From NCBI RefSeq assembly GCF_900637635.1, contig NZ_LR134383.1, positions 326,001-390,000 of the forward strand: DNA of 64,000 nucleotides, read 5' to 3'. The notes beneath the pieces were generated by a model that saw only the letters and a list, made by a program, of their open reading frames with translations, ran no database searches and had not been told where the DNA came from. Shown here one piece after another: positions 27,684 through 37,979 of this stretch (positions are counted from its first letter, which is position 1; every line of letters begins with the position of its first letter). A program made the position numbers and the translations under genes. This DNA is from Legionella jordanis (lineage in GTDB: Bacteria > Pseudomonadota > Gammaproteobacteria > Legionellales > Legionellaceae).

Positions 27684-29090
27684 ATGAAAAACAACAACAA
27701 GCTTTCAGCCTTATCTAAACGAATCATCATGCTGGGTTTCGGCAGCATAGGACAAGCGGTTCTACCCTTGTTGTTCCGGCATTTAAATCTATCCCCTTCT
27801 CAGATTCTAATCATGAGTAAACATGCTGAGGGAGAGCACATCGCCAGAGAATACGCCGTAAAATTTTTAGTGGTCGCCATTACCCGCGACAATTTGGAAC
27901 AAACCATTGGTGAAGAACTTAGGGAAGAGGATTTTTTATTGAACTTATCGGTGGATGTATCAAGTATGGAGTTAATTAGACTTTGCCAGCGAAAAAATGC
28001 CCTTTATCTGGATGCAAGTACTGAACCTTGGGCAGGAGGATACACCAATACTTCATTGTCACCGTCTTTACGCTCGAATTACGCCTTAAGAGAAGAAGTT
28101 TTAAAACTTCGTCGCTCCCCAGCACCAACAGCTGTGATTACTCATGGTGCAAATCCAGGATTAGTTTCTCATTTTGTGAAACAGGCACTTTGGAATATGG
28201 CCAAGGACAATGGCTTATCTTGTCCCCATCCACAAAGGGCCTCTGAATGGGCAAAATTAGCTCAAAAATTAAATATTAAAAGCATTCACATTGCCGAGCA
28301 TGATAGCCAGCGCAGTACTCGAGTGAAAGATCCTAATGAGTTTGTAAACACCTGGTCTGTTGATGGTTTCATTTCGGAGGGGAGTCAACCGGCTGAGCTG
28401 AGCTGGGGCTCGCATGAAAAACATTGGCCTGAAGATGCTCACCAGCATGAATTTGGCCCTAACACGGCTATTTATCTTAATCGGCCAGGCGCCAGCACCA
28501 GGGTTCGTTCCTGGACTCCCACTTTTGGAGCCTATCATGGTTTTTTAATAACGCATGCGGAATCCATCTCGATAGGGAACTACCTGACTTTAAAAGAAAA
28601 GGAGCTTTACCGACCTACTGTGCACTATGCTTACCACCCTTGTCCTGATGCCGTTCTTTCCTTGTATGAACTGCAAGGACAGGAATGGTTTCCTCAAGAA
28701 AATAAACGATTACTGTTTTCTGAGATCACGCAAGGTATTGATGAGCTTGGAGTGTTGCTAATGGGAAATAAACGAGGGGCTTATTGGTTTGGCTCCCAGT
28801 TATCGATTCAAGAAGCCCGGAAACTGGCTCCTTATAATAATGCCACCAGTTTACAAGTCGCAGCAGGTATACTTTCAGGACTCATTTGGGCCATTCAAAA
28901 TCCTGTTCGCGGAATCGTAGAACCAGAAGAGATGGATTATCGAGATGTTCTCGAAATAGCCATGCCTTACTTGGGAAGAGTGGCAGGATATTATAGCGAT
29001 TGGACTCCACTTAAGCATCGCGGCCGATTGTTTGAAGAAAAGATTGATGAAACTGATCCCTGGCAGTTCCTGAATATTCGCGTTTGCTAA
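27684..29090 (+). CDS. hss: Homospermidine synthase
   Basis: NAD-dependent enzyme that makes sym-homospermidine from putrescine, 468 residues from ATG 27684 (GAGGG five bases upstream; ATG 27672 is possible). Rossmann motif MLGFGSIGQAVLPLL at the N-terminus. DASTEPWAGGYTN and THGANPGLVSHFVKQAL are highly typical of bacterial HSS, and NRPGASTRVRSW is also conserved. Homospermidine synthase is common in Legionella. It stands alone, with no other polyamine gene nearby. Confidence 0.93.
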   Translation: MKNNNKLSALSKRIIMLGFGSIGQAVLPLLFRHLNLSPSQILIMSKHAEGEHIAREYAVKFLVVAITRDNLEQTIGEELREEDFLLNLSVDVSSMELIRLCQRKNALYLDASTEPWAGGYTNTSLSPSLRSNYALREEVLKLRRSPAPTAVITHGANPGLVSHFVKQALWNMAKDNGLSCPHPQRASEWAKLAQKLNIKSIHIAEHDSQRSTRVKDPNEFVNTWSVDGFISEGSQPAELSWGSHEKHWPEDAHQHEFGPNTAIYLNRPGASTRVRSWTPTFGAYHGFLITHAESISIGNYLTLKEKELYRPTVHYAYHPCPDAVLSLYELQGQEWFPQENKRLLFSEITQGIDELGVLLMGNKRGAYWFGSQLSIQEARKLAPYNNATSLQVAAGILSGLIWAIQNPVRGIVEPEEMDYRDVLEIAMPYLGRVAGYYSDWTPLKHRGRLFEEKIDETDPWQFLNIRVC

Positions 29091-29201
29091 AGAGAAATAG
29101 GCAGTAAAAACTAATTTTCTAACTCAATCTTTACAATAAAATATTAATATAAAAGAACTATTTGTCGCTATACTGAAGACAAGTAGGGAAAGGAGCTAAT
29201 C

Positions 29202-29375
29202 ATGAAAAATAAGAACGTTGGTATAGCCACAATGATTATCGTTATCCTGGTAGCCATCCTTGGATTCATTTACTTCGACAACTTTAGTACCCCAGTGACC
29301 AAAAAACTTGACTCCACACCTGATGTGCCAGTGGAGGCGCCTGAACCTACAAACAATGCGGTTCATAACCCCTAA
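29202..29375 (+). CDS. 57-residue single-pass membrane peptide
   Basis: ATG 29202 with AGGAG 7 bases upstream opens a 57-codon frame: MKNKNVGIATM, a hydrophobic segment (about residues 8-25), then an acidic Pro/Val-rich tail (DSTPDVPVEAPEPTNN). It resembles small inner-membrane peptides with a periplasmic tail, but I do not know the family. Its stop overlaps the stop of the convergent alpha/beta hydrolase by three bases. The good ribosome site and the membrane-plus-tail layout support a real gene. Confidence 0.65.
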   Translation: MKNKNVGIATMIIVILVAILGFIYFDNFSTPVTKKLDSTPDVPVEAPEPTNNAVHNP

Positions 29376-30349
29376 GAACTCTCATTGCTATCGCCATATT
29401 GCTTGACAAAATGGATAAGTTGACTCTGGATCTCTTTGGCTTGTGGACTTAACCATAAGCCAAAATGCGAACCCTCTTCAATCCAAATAGGCTTTGCCTT
29501 TAAGATGCAAGATGCAGCATACAGGCCATCGTAAAATAACACCGCGGCATCGGCAGTCCCATGGATTATCAGGCTTGGGCATTTGATGTCTTTCAAAGCC
29601 AAAGATTTTAAATCACGGACTTGTTTTAAATCATTGTTTACGCCATTCTTCCGCAGCTTGTTGAACTGTAAAATGCATTTGTAGAATCGGTTAATGTATT
29701 TAAATCGTGCGGGATCAGTTGCGATTTCAAAAGCGCGTGCCTCAATCTCTTCTTCGCTTAATAAAGAATTGATTTTTAAAAAGAGCTTCGCGCTCAACAC
29801 AGGTTTAAGTCTTACCAACTGATTCAAGAACCAGCTTCCTACCCGTCCCAATAAATAAGGCATAAATTTGGGAATAGTGCGAAGTATTTGAAAGCGCCTG
29901 GAGATGCAGTTAATGGCGACTAAAGCCTTTACTTTATCTGGATGGCGAATGGCTAATTGGTAAAGTGTAGGTCCGCCTGCGCTTAGGCCTATGGCGATGA
30001 CTTGATTGATGCCTAGTTCATCGAGAACAGCCGCAATCAGATCCGCTTGCTCAACAAATGTTTGTGATGGCGCGAGAGGAGTTCTGCAATAACCAGGTCG
30101 AGATAAACCCAGGACATTAAAACCAAGGCCAAATAGAAAATCAAATAACCATACGCTCTGATCATGGCCACCAATAGCACCATGAATTAAGAGTATCGTA
30201 GGTGCATCTGAAGATTTTGCAGGTCTGAAATTGCTGCTTAGATGGAGAATTTCAATCTTTCCTTTGGGAGTATTAACGATCTCAGACAATGGCAGCACAA
30301 AAGCAGCGATTTTTGCATCCTCTTCAATTATTTTTTTAGTGTTAATCAT
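29372..30349 (-). CDS. Alpha/beta hydrolase
   Basis: A 325-residue serine hydrolase. ILLIHGAIGGHDQSVW is the oxyanion loop and IGLSAGGPTLYQ holds the nucleophile elbow G-x-S-x-G; the acid lies in IIHGTADAAV and the His in EEGSHFGLWL. No signal peptide. Start ATG 30349 with AAGGA upstream. It resembles general esterase or epoxide-hydrolase-like family members; the substrate is unknown. Confidence 0.88.
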   Translation of the reverse strand: MINTKKIIEEDAKIAAFVLPLSEIVNTPKGKIEILHLSSNFRPAKSSDAPTILLIHGAIGGHDQSVWLFDFLFGLGFNVLGLSRPGYCRTPLAPSQTFVEQADLIAAVLDELGINQVIAIGLSAGGPTLYQLAIRHPDKVKALVAINCISRRFQILRTIPKFMPYLLGRVGSWFLNQLVRLKPVLSAKLFLKINSLLSEEEIEARAFEIATDPARFKYINRFYKCILQFNKLRKNGVNNDLKQVRDLKSLALKDIKCPSLIIHGTADAAVLFYDGLYAASCILKAKPIWIEEGSHFGLWLSPQAKEIQSQLIHFVKQYGDSNESS

Positions 30350-30516
30350 GATTTTTTCCTTATCCAGCAGTTGTTTTCAGTCCCGTGTCGAAAGCACATG
30401 TACAAATGGACTAACTCATGGAACAGTTAGAGTTGTTCTGGAATCTGAAGGAGTGTTTGCTTTTTCCTTTATTTTAGGACTATAACATTAAGAAGAATAA
30501 TGAAAGGAAAATTGCA

Positions 30517-31098
30517 ATGAGTACTGCGGTTATTATCATTTTAGTCCTGGTTGTACTTATATTTTTCTGGGCAATCGGCGTATTTAACAAGTTGATTGGC
30601 ATGATAGAGGCGATAAATAACAACAAACGGCAAATTGATATCCAACTGGATCGCCGCTATAAAGTATTCGAATCCCTCATTGAGACGGTGAAAAAATACA
30701 TGAATTATGAGCAAACCACGCTTAAAGATGTGGTTGCTTTGCGTAACCAGGCTCAAGCGGCCAAAGCCGCTGGGGATGAAAAGGCACGAATGAATGCCGA
30801 GAATCAAATTTCACAAATTGCTTCGGGACTTAATGTGGTTTTTGAACAATATCCCGATCTAAAAGCGAATACCAATGCGCTGCAGCTGCAAGAGGAAATA
30901 GTCAATACTGAAAATAAACTGTCTTATGCCAAACAGGCTTACAATGACAGCATTGAACGTTACTACGCAAAAAAGAAATCCTTTTTTGAATCGATGGTTG
31001 TCAGTATGTTTTCCTCTAAATTAGACAAAGAATATGATTATTGGGCATTACCTGAAGAGCAAATTCAGGCCCGTGAGGCTTATACCGTAAAATTCTGA
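30517..31098 (+). CDS. LemA family protein
   Basis: A 193-residue membrane-anchored protein: one N-terminal membrane helix (residues 4-22) and a long cytosolic or periplasmic four-helix part, with NNKRQIDIQLDRRYKVFESL and the typical ARIAYNDS-like SYAKQAYNDSIERYY. AAGGAA precedes ATG 30517. LemA is of unknown function; it is regularly paired with an M48 protease, as here (7-base gap). Confidence 0.92.
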   Translation: MSTAVIIILVLVVLIFFWAIGVFNKLIGMIEAINNNKRQIDIQLDRRYKVFESLIETVKKYMNYEQTTLKDVVALRNQAQAAKAAGDEKARMNAENQISQIASGLNVVFEQYPDLKANTNALQLQEEIVNTENKLSYAKQAYNDSIERYYAKKKSFFESMVVSMFSSKLDKEYDYWALPEEQIQAREAYTVKF

Positions 31099-31105
31099 GT
31101 ACATT

Positions 31106-32131
31106 ATGGCCTTGAAGGATTATCATGCTTCCGTGGGCGACTGGCGAGAGCAGTTACGTAAAAATGAACGTAAAACTCGTCTGGTCATTGCCATTTTTTT
31201 TGCCATTTATCTGGCAATCGGTTTGCTAGCAGACATGGTTATCCTGGTGAATAATTATCCAAATGCAACCCTTGAGCAATGCTTGTGGGCTTTGCTCAGC
31301 TTTAGGGTCTGGCCTTATGGCACCATGATCATGCTGGTGGTTGCAGTAATCTCCTTATTAATTACTTACTCGTTTTATGATCGCATCATGTTGTTAGGGA
31401 CGGAGTACCGTGAAATAACAGCTGAAACGGCGCAAAATTTACAAGAGCAGCAATTGTATAATGTAGTTGAGGAAATGAAAGTGGCTGCCGGATTGCATTT
31501 TATGCCGAAGGTTTTTTTGATTGAAGCCGATTATATGAATGCATTCGCTGCAGGATACAGCGAAAAGTCAGCGATGGTTGCAATTACCCGTGGCTTAATG
31601 GAAAAGTTAAACCGGGCTGAAATGCAGGCTGTGATGTCGCATGAATTAAGCCATATCAGGCATCACGACATTAAACTGACGCTCACGGTGGCCATATTAA
31701 GCAACATTTTGCTCATCGTGATTGATATGCTGTTTTATTCAAGCCTATATCGACGAGACCGGCGCAATGATAATAATAATGTTTTATTTATGGTAATCAT
31801 GTTATTGCGCTATCTGCTGCCCATTATAACTGTGGTACTGGCTTTATTTTTAAGCCGCACCCGGGAATACATGGCCGATGCGGGAGCGGTAGAATTGATG
31901 CGTGATAATGATCCAATGGCTCGCGCTTTACTGAAAATAGCAGATGATCATCAGCAGCATGCTGAGCAGTATCGTCATCAATATGGTGAGACTCCCCATG
32001 AACAAGTACGACAAGCCTCGTACTTGTTTGATCCCTCAAGCATTGACCCGATAAAATCTCTGAATAATCTGTTTTCTACACACCCAAGTCTGGAGCAGCG
32101 CTTAAGGGCTTTAGGCTTTAAGCCCAAATAA
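31106..32131 (+). CDS. HtpX-like M48 membrane zinc metalloprotease
   Basis: A 341-residue polytopic protease. The zinc motif HELSH (in MSHELSHIRHHD) is near residue 178; the third ligand is the Glu of REYMADAGAVELM. Hydrophobic pairs lie before (about 25-47, 70-92) and after the motif. It probably degrades damaged membrane proteins, as HtpX does. Being paired with lemA suggests they form one unit. It is longer at the N-terminus than E. coli HtpX. Confidence 0.92.
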   Translation: MALKDYHASVGDWREQLRKNERKTRLVIAIFFAIYLAIGLLADMVILVNNYPNATLEQCLWALLSFRVWPYGTMIMLVVAVISLLITYSFYDRIMLLGTEYREITAETAQNLQEQQLYNVVEEMKVAAGLHFMPKVFLIEADYMNAFAAGYSEKSAMVAITRGLMEKLNRAEMQAVMSHELSHIRHHDIKLTLTVAILSNILLIVIDMLFYSSLYRRDRRNDNNNVLFMVIMLLRYLLPIITVVLALFLSRTREYMADAGAVELMRDNDPMARALLKIADDHQQHAEQYRHQYGETPHEQVRQASYLFDPSSIDPIKSLNNLFSTHPSLEQRLRALGFKPK

Positions 32132-32359
32132 AGAACAGCAAGCTCCAAGAGACCCAACATCGACTGATGTAAACAGATGGTTTCGGTTTGGTTTTCCCCT
32201 TACAGCACTAGTCATTCATTTAGGCGTTAACGTTCTACACGTCAGAAAGATTCATGCCTGTTGGCTTAGTGGCTTTTTCGTGGCTATTTACTTGGCATTA
32301 TTGTGCAAAAAAATTCAAATTGTTATTATATAGGCCTGATTTTTCGTTTAGAAGATGAA

Positions 32360-33748
32360 ATGCCTAAGGTTTTGTATTCACCCGCTCCGTCAGCTTTCTT
32401 AGCCTATGAAGCCATTCAAATCGAGCAACATGATTGGTCAAAGGTTTTATTTTCTTTATACAAAGCTGAGCCATGCTATACCTATGAAAATCCCCAGTAT
32501 GGAGAACAGCTTGCTGCTTTAATTGACGTGTTGGCCAACTTTGTTTTAAAAAATGTTGCCAATCCTGAGGTGGGAAGAATCAGGGAAGAGGTCGAAATAC
32601 TTAAAAAGGAGCTTAAGGATACCAGTTATGTATCTGAGAATGCGCAAGTTCAAAAGGCCTATTATCTGAGCTACAAAAAGAATCTTGAAACTATTTTTTT
32701 TCTGATAAGGGATTGGGAAGAGCTAAAAAAACGCCAATTCATTATGGCTCTGGGTGAGCGAGTGATGGTATGTGCAACCGGTGCCCATACCCAGCTAGCA
32801 GAAATCGTGTTTGAATTAACCCAAAAACCAACCCTCATTTCCTGGCTTGCGGAGCTGAGGAAAAATATTGTGCACGAGTTTGCTGAGGAATGGATAGCCA
32901 AGCATAAAATAAGGGATGGCAGTAGTATTCATGTCCATTATTTTTGTAATAGATATGGTGAAACATTGGGTTGGAACATCCCCGGAAGCAATGAAATTTC
33001 AGGGTACAGTGATGAACGGTTCAAACCTCAGGGACTTAATCATCAAACTCAGAACCAGTTAAAAGATTATTTTGAAAAAAATTATAATTACCAGACTATT
33101 CTGAATAATATTGTTGTTAACTTTAATTCACTGTTATCACCTTACTATCCTATCCCCTTAACTCCTGATCTTGATAAAAGCATCTGCTCAATCCTTGAAC
33201 CATTCACTGAACACGGCATCCTTAGCATGAGTGATGTTTATAGTTATGATGAAGAAGATGGCGAAAGCGTATGGAGAATACGGCCTGACTTTAAAACCAA
33301 TCTTCCCAAATATGTAAAAACATTATTGATAAAGGAAAAGATAATCACTTCAAATGTGCCAATGATTGTAAATCAGGAAATGATCCCACTTCTGGAAGAG
33401 GAAATTGAGCGCCTGAAATTAAAATACCAAGGCAAGGATAATCGGATTCAGGTATTAGAAAATACCCTGAGCTTTCTAATAAATACCATCACCAAAGAGG
33501 AAACCACTGAATATGAATCCGAGATTGCCAAGCATATCCAGGAATTATATATCCACAGTGGCTTGGATAAGTACAATTCTTTACAACGAATTGGCCTGGT
33601 TCTGTTGAATGCTTTAATGATTCTTCCGCTTGGGATATGTGGGGCATTTAAATATGCCGCAACCGGCAGTTTTTTCTTCAGTCATCACGGAAAAACCCAA
33701 GATTTAATCAATTCAATCTACCGCGAAGTGTCGCTCCACGTGAAATAA
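32360..33748 (+). CDS. Legionella-type orphan protein with C-terminal hydrophobic segment
   Basis: Not recognised as an enzyme. I prefer ATG 32360 (462 residues, MPKVLYSPAPSAF); the frame is open from GTG 32303. No signal peptide. Residues up to about 360 look globular; about 360-400 form a charged coiled-coil-like helix (LLEEEIERLKLKYQGKDN). The end has a hydrophobic stretch (VLLNALMILPLGICGAFKY) followed by SFFFSHHGKTQDLINSIYRE. A similar hydrophobic-plus-FFS tail is, as I recall, common in Legionella hypothetical and effector proteins. Its role is unknown. Confidence 0.6.
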   Translation: MPKVLYSPAPSAFLAYEAIQIEQHDWSKVLFSLYKAEPCYTYENPQYGEQLAALIDVLANFVLKNVANPEVGRIREEVEILKKELKDTSYVSENAQVQKAYYLSYKKNLETIFFLIRDWEELKKRQFIMALGERVMVCATGAHTQLAEIVFELTQKPTLISWLAELRKNIVHEFAEEWIAKHKIRDGSSIHVHYFCNRYGETLGWNIPGSNEISGYSDERFKPQGLNHQTQNQLKDYFEKNYNYQTILNNIVVNFNSLLSPYYPIPLTPDLDKSICSILEPFTEHGILSMSDVYSYDEEDGESVWRIRPDFKTNLPKYVKTLLIKEKIITSNVPMIVNQEMIPLLEEEIERLKLKYQGKDNRIQVLENTLSFLINTITKEETTEYESEIAKHIQELYIHSGLDKYNSLQRIGLVLLNALMILPLGICGAFKYAATGSFFFSHHGKTQDLINSIYREVSLHVK

Positions 33749-33798
33749 TGCATAAACTTGGGTTGCTTGATCAGCAACAACAGTTGATGGTTGTGAAT

Positions 33799-33818
33799 CC
33801 TGGCTGGAATTTGCCAGG
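33799..33818. terminator. Bidirectional terminator-like hairpin
   Basis: CCTGGC (33799-33804), 8-base loop, GCCAGG (33813-33818), in the 74-base gap between two convergent genes. The flank is AT-rich but has no long T-run. Confidence 0.45.
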
Positions 33819-33822
33819 CAAT

Positions 33823-34803
33823 TTATAACCATTTTTTATATTTAAAAAATTTATAAGGCAAAATTGCCGAAAGAAGCATCGCAGACAAAGCAAGCCAATA
33901 TCCCCAGGGTGATTCGAGTTCAGGCATCCATTTGAAATTCATGCCATAAATGCTTGCAATTAGCGTCGGAGGTAAAAAAATAACGGCTGCCACCGAAAAG
34001 ATTTTTATGATTCGGTTTTGCTCAATGTTGATCATTCCCAAAGTGGCATCCAGCAAAAAATTTACCTTGGTGGAAATGAAACTGGCATGATCGCTTAAGG
34101 AATTAATATCTTTCGTCAGGGTTGCGATGCGGCTTTGGCCTTCATTATCTACTTGTGTGGACGCTGCCTGGCTAAAAAAAGCAATGAGGCGACTGAAGCT
34201 CACCAGGCATTCTCTTGCAGCGGTGTTCAAATCAGCCAAATTTCCGATTTTCAAAATGACTTGTTGGTAATTCAATTGCTCCTCATGATCATCGGCAATC
34301 AATTCAGGTCGGAAAATGCTTTTCGATACCTGTTCCAATTTATGAGCTATGCTTTCGAGAATGTCTGCAAATCGGTCCACAGCAGCTTCCAATAAACCAA
34401 TTAAGAGAATCACTGCATTTGCGCGATTCACTTCAAATTTGTGCAGTTGCATGATGAACAGCTTAAATGCGGAGGGTTCGATATAACGCACGGTGATTAA
34501 TTTGCTTTTGGTCAAGACAAAGGTGACTGCTTCGTTTTTGGGATTTGGGGAATCCGCATGGGCGATCATATTGGCGGTCATGAACAAGGCATCTTTGTTT
34601 TTATACAAACGACTTGATAACTCAATTTCCCACATCTCTTCGCGGGTTGGGATATTTAAGTTAAGCGTTTGCTCCAGCAAGTTTTCCTCATCCATGCTGG
34701 GTGAAACCAGGTCAATCCAAAGGGCTTGTTCAAGCAGAGCCAGATTGTGCTTATGTATTTCGTGGGCTTGCAAGGCACCATTGTCCAGATATGCAATAAT
34801 CAT
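33823..34803 (-). CDS. corA: CorA-family magnesium/cobalt transporter
   Basis: A 326-residue divalent cation channel. The GMN signature appears as YGMNFKWMPE at the loop between the two C-terminal membrane helices (about 268-288 and 300-318). The N-terminal two thirds form the cytosolic funnel with a long helix. Family and topology are clear; the ion preference (Mg, Co, Ni or Zn) cannot be told. It begins 40 bases after argH and could share that transcript. Confidence 0.93.
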   Translation of the reverse strand: MIIAYLDNGALQAHEIHKHNLALLEQALWIDLVSPSMDEENLLEQTLNLNIPTREEMWEIELSSRLYKNKDALFMTANMIAHADSPNPKNEAVTFVLTKSKLITVRYIEPSAFKLFIMQLHKFEVNRANAVILLIGLLEAAVDRFADILESIAHKLEQVSKSIFRPELIADDHEEQLNYQQVILKIGNLADLNTAARECLVSFSRLIAFFSQAASTQVDNEGQSRIATLTKDINSLSDHASFISTKVNFLLDATLGMINIEQNRIIKIFSVAAVIFLPPTLIASIYGMNFKWMPELESPWGYWLALSAMLLSAILPYKFFKYKKWL

Positions 34804-34842
34804 GGGTTGTTTGGTTCGGGTTAATGTTCTAAGTTAGCTCAG

Positions 34843-36105
34843 TTAGTCTTTAGAATCTAGATTTAAATGATTATTTTGTTGTTGAATAATTTCTGCTAGG
34901 GAGCATTGCTCATCAATGGCTTGCTTAACCCATTGGCCAACGAGATGATGGGCGTCGCGAAAAGGAACTCCCTGCAACACGAGCTCTTCCAGTACATGAG
35001 TAGCTTCTAAGTAACCGCTGTTTGCCCTTTCCTCCATTGCTGTGGTATTAAAATGCAGGTTTTCTAAAAAGGGACGTATGATGCTCAAACAAGCTTTCAG
35101 CGTGTTAACCTTATCAAATAATATTTCTTTGTCCTCCTGCATGTCTTTGTTGTAGCTTAAAGGCAAAGCCTTCATCACCGTTAATATTGCTGCGAGATGG
35201 CCATAAACTCTCCCTGTTTTACCCCGGATTAACTCCAAAACATCCGGGTTTTTTTTATTGGGCATAAGAGACGAGCCAGTGGCAAAAGCATCATCAAGTT
35301 CTACAAAATGAAATTCTTCGCTAGCCCACAAAATCAAATCCTCACACAGGCGTGACAAATGCATCATGATAATGGCCGCAACGCTGCAAAATTCAATGAC
35401 AAAATCCCTATCGCTTACAGCATCTATCGTGTTATCGATAATACCCTGGAAGCCGAGTTGTTCAGCCACCCAGTGTCTGTCTAAGGGAAGGTTGCTTCCT
35501 GCTAAGGCCCCAGCCCCCAGGGGGGAGAAATTCATGCGTTTGTGCCAGTCTTCAAAACGGCTCATGTCACGTTGAAACATAGACAGATAAGCTTTGAAAA
35601 ACCAGCCTAAATATATGGGTTGTGCAGGCTGCAGGTGGGTATAACCGGGGAGGCGGTCGTTTTGATGTTGTTCTGCCAATCTATTCAATGTCGCTATAAG
35701 TTGTCTTAACAACTCTTCAATCTGTTGGCCTGCTTCGCGAGAATACAAGCGCAAATCCAAGGCAACTTGATCATTTCGACTGCGGCCTGTATGGAGCTTT
35801 TTGCCGACTTCACCAAGTTTATTGATGAGCAATTGCTCAATAAACATATGGACGTCTTCACAGGAGTTATCTAACACATGCTGACCTTCCTTTAGTTCCA
35901 TCTCGATCTCAGTTAATGCTTCTTCAATTTGCTTGGCCTCCACTACAGTGAGTAAACCTTGTTTAGCCAGCATGCGGGCATGAGCTTTGCTTCCTGCAAT
36001 ATCGTAGGGGAATAGCAGGAAGTCAAAAGATAAAGAAGCATTAAATTGAGCCACACGTTCATCGATGGCTTTTTTGAATCGTCCCCCCCATGTTTTACTG
36101 GTCAT
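34843..36105 (-). CDS. argH: Argininosuccinate lyase
   Basis: Last step of arginine synthesis: argininosuccinate to arginine and fumarate. The ATG at 36105 (420 residues, [10 protein letters not shown]) has AAGGAGA 5-6 bases upstream and is the family start; the open frame extends further without support. [16 protein letters not shown] and the flexible signature loop [12 protein letters not shown] are intact. It overlaps argG by 11 bases. Confidence 0.97.
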   Translation of the reverse strand: MTSKTWGGRFKKAIDERVAQFNASLSFDFLLFPYDIAGSKAHARMLAKQGLLTVVEAKQIEEALTEIEMELKEGQHVLDNSCEDVHMFIEQLLINKLGEVGKKLHTGRSRNDQVALDLRLYSREAGQQIEELLRQLIATLNRLAEQHQNDRLPGYTHLQPAQPIYLGWFFKAYLSMFQRDMSRFEDWHKRMNFSPLGAGALAGSNLPLDRHWVAEQLGFQGIIDNTIDAVSDRDFVIEFCSVAAIIMMHLSRLCEDLILWASEEFHFVELDDAFATGSSLMPNKKNPDVLELIRGKTGRVYGHLAAILTVMKALPLSYNKDMQEDKEILFDKVNTLKACLSIIRPFLENLHFNTTAMEERANSGYLEATHVLEELVLQGVPFRDAHHLVGQWVKQAIDEQCSLAEIIQQQNNHLNLDSKD

Positions 36106-37318
36106 GCTGGTCTCCTTTGTGCACCATGCCGTATATTTTGGCCGACAATGAAAACAGATTAATAAAACCTTCTGCGTCTTTTTGATCATACACGCAATCT
36201 TCTTCAAAGGTAGCGAACGCAGGATTATGAAGGCTGTAGGGTGAGGACATGCTGCTGGCCAGTATGTTCCCCTTAAATAATTTTAAATGGACAGTGCCGC
36301 TGATGTATCGTTGCGTTTCATCGATGAAAGCATCCAAAGCTTTCCTGGTTTGGGAAAACCAGCGGCCTTCGTACACCAAATTAGCGTAATTATGCTGTAA
36401 GGATTGTTTTAGATGCAGCAATTGACGCTCAAGGCATAAGCTTTCTAGCATTTGATGCGCTTTGTAAAGAACAAAAGCGCCAGGTGCTTCATAGATCCCT
36501 CTAATTTTCATACCTACTAAGCGGTTTTCAATGATGTCGCAAACGCCAATTCCATGCTTGCCGGCTGTTTCATTCAAACTTTGCAAGAGAAGTTTCGGGG
36601 ATAAGCATTCGCCGTTTAGAGCAATGGGCACTCCCTGCTCGAACTGGAGGCTGATGGCTTCAGTTTCGTTGGGAGTTTCTTCTAAAGGAGAAGTGATCAA
36701 CAGTAAATCTTTAGGCGATTCATGGGCAGGATCTTCTAATACTCCTCCTTCATGTGAAACATACCAAAGGTTTTGGTCGCGAGAAAATGGGGATTGTGGC
36801 GTTACCGGAACTTCAATTCCATGCTGTTTGGCATATTGAATGGCTTCTTGTCGGGATTTAATGTCCCATTCACGCCATGGGGCTATGATTTTCAAGTCCG
36901 GGGCAAGGGCTTTAAAGCTGTATTCAAACCGCACTTGATCGTTACCCTTGCCCGTTGCGCCGTGGGCCACCGCATAAGCATTTTCTTTTAGGGCGATTTC
37001 AATGATCTTTTTGGCAATTAAGGGGCGAGAAATCGTGCCTAAGATGTACTGATTTTCGTAGAGGGCACCCGCTTTGACCAAGCGCCAGAGGTAGTTATGA
37101 ATGAACTCCTCTTGTACATCGAGTAAACAGGCTTTAGCAGCCCCGCTTTTAATCGCCTTCTCCTTGATTGCCTCAAGATTTTCTTGCTGTCCTAGGTTGC
37201 AAATGACGGCAATAACTTCTGCGTTGTGATAATTTTCCTTAAGCCAGGGGATCATAACCGACGTATCCAAGCCGCCAGAGTAGGCCAGTACAATTTTATT
37301 TTGATTGCTTTCAGTCAT
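36095..37318 (-). CDS. argG: Argininosuccinate synthase
   Basis: Joins citrulline and aspartate with ATP. It has 407 residues of the usual type: [16 protein letters not shown] is the N-type ATP pyrophosphatase loop, and [15 protein letters not shown] is the second diagnostic motif. It overlaps the upstream ABC ATPase by 8 bases (ATGACTGA) and is followed by argH with an 11-base overlap, so import and synthesis genes are one translational chain. Confidence 0.97.
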   Translation of the reverse strand: MTESNQNKIVLAYSGGLDTSVMIPWLKENYHNAEVIAVICNLGQQENLEAIKEKAIKSGAAKACLLDVQEEFIHNYLWRLVKAGALYENQYILGTISRPLIAKKIIEIALKENAYAVAHGATGKGNDQVRFEYSFKALAPDLKIIAPWREWDIKSRQEAIQYAKQHGIEVPVTPQSPFSRDQNLWYVSHEGGVLEDPAHESPKDLLLITSPLEETPNETEAISLQFEQGVPIALNGECLSPKLLLQSLNETAGKHGIGVCDIIENRLVGMKIRGIYEAPGAFVLYKAHQMLESLCLERQLLHLKQSLQHNYANLVYEGRWFSQTRKALDAFIDETQRYISGTVHLKLFKGNILASSMSSPYSLHNPAFATFEEDCVYDQKDAEGFINLFSLSAKIYGMVHKGDQHDQ

Positions 37319-37979
37319 GATTTTTCTCCTGGTAATACTGTCTTAATTCTTCAATTGGTTTTTCCAATTGCTTGGGTTGCAAATCTGCGAGCAATTTCCC
37401 ATTGCCAATGATGAGCACGCGATCGGACAATTGACTTAAAAAATTTAAATCATGCGATGCAATCACCATGCTAACTCCCAATGCTTTTACAGTATTGAGC
37501 AAAACAATTACGTCTTCTATGCTTGCCAAATCAAGCCCTGAAGTGGGCTCATCGCACAACAAAAGGGAAGGTTTCATCATTAAGCTTCGCGCTAAGGCGA
37601 CGCGTTGTTTTTGCCCCCCTGACAAACGCGCAGGCAAAACATGGGCTTTATCCGCAATGCCTAATTGCTTGAGCAAAGAGAATGCTTCTTCTTTGTGCTC
37701 TTTGCCGTCTTTAAGATTCGGGGCATAAATTAAATTGTTAAGCACCGTCATGTGTGGAAACAATTGAAAATCCTGAAACATGAAGCCGCTTCGCCCATCA
37801 AAATGAATTGAGCCATGGTCTAGGCGTTCAAAACCTTGAAGGCAACGCAGTAATGTAGATTTTCCACTGCCAGAGGCTCCGGCTAATCCCACAATTTCAT
37901 GAGGGAAAACGCTGAAACTAACTGCATTGAAGACGTTATGAATACCAAAATTTTTAGAGGCGTTTTTAACCTGCAACAT
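37311..37979 (-). CDS. Polar amino-acid ABC transporter ATP-binding subunit
   Basis: A 222-residue ATPase from ATG 37979 (AAGGAGAA upstream). Walker [13 protein letters not shown]-loop [12 protein letters not shown], signature [15 protein letters not shown], Walker [13 protein letters not shown] and the switch His IASHD are all present. It resembles the GlnQ/ArtP class. It overlaps the permease gene by 14 bases and argG by 8. The likely substrate by context is arginine or a precursor such as citrulline. Confidence 0.93.
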   Translation of the reverse strand: MLQVKNASKNFGIHNVFNAVSFSVFPHEIVGLAGASGSGKSTLLRCLQGFERLDHGSIHFDGRSGFMFQDFQLFPHMTVLNNLIYAPNLKDGKEHKEEAFSLLKQLGIADKAHVLPARLSGGQKQRVALARSLMMKPSLLLCDEPTSGLDLASIEDVIVLLNTVKALGVSMVIASHDLNFLSQLSDRVLIIGNGKLLADLQPKQLEKPIEELRQYYQEKNHD

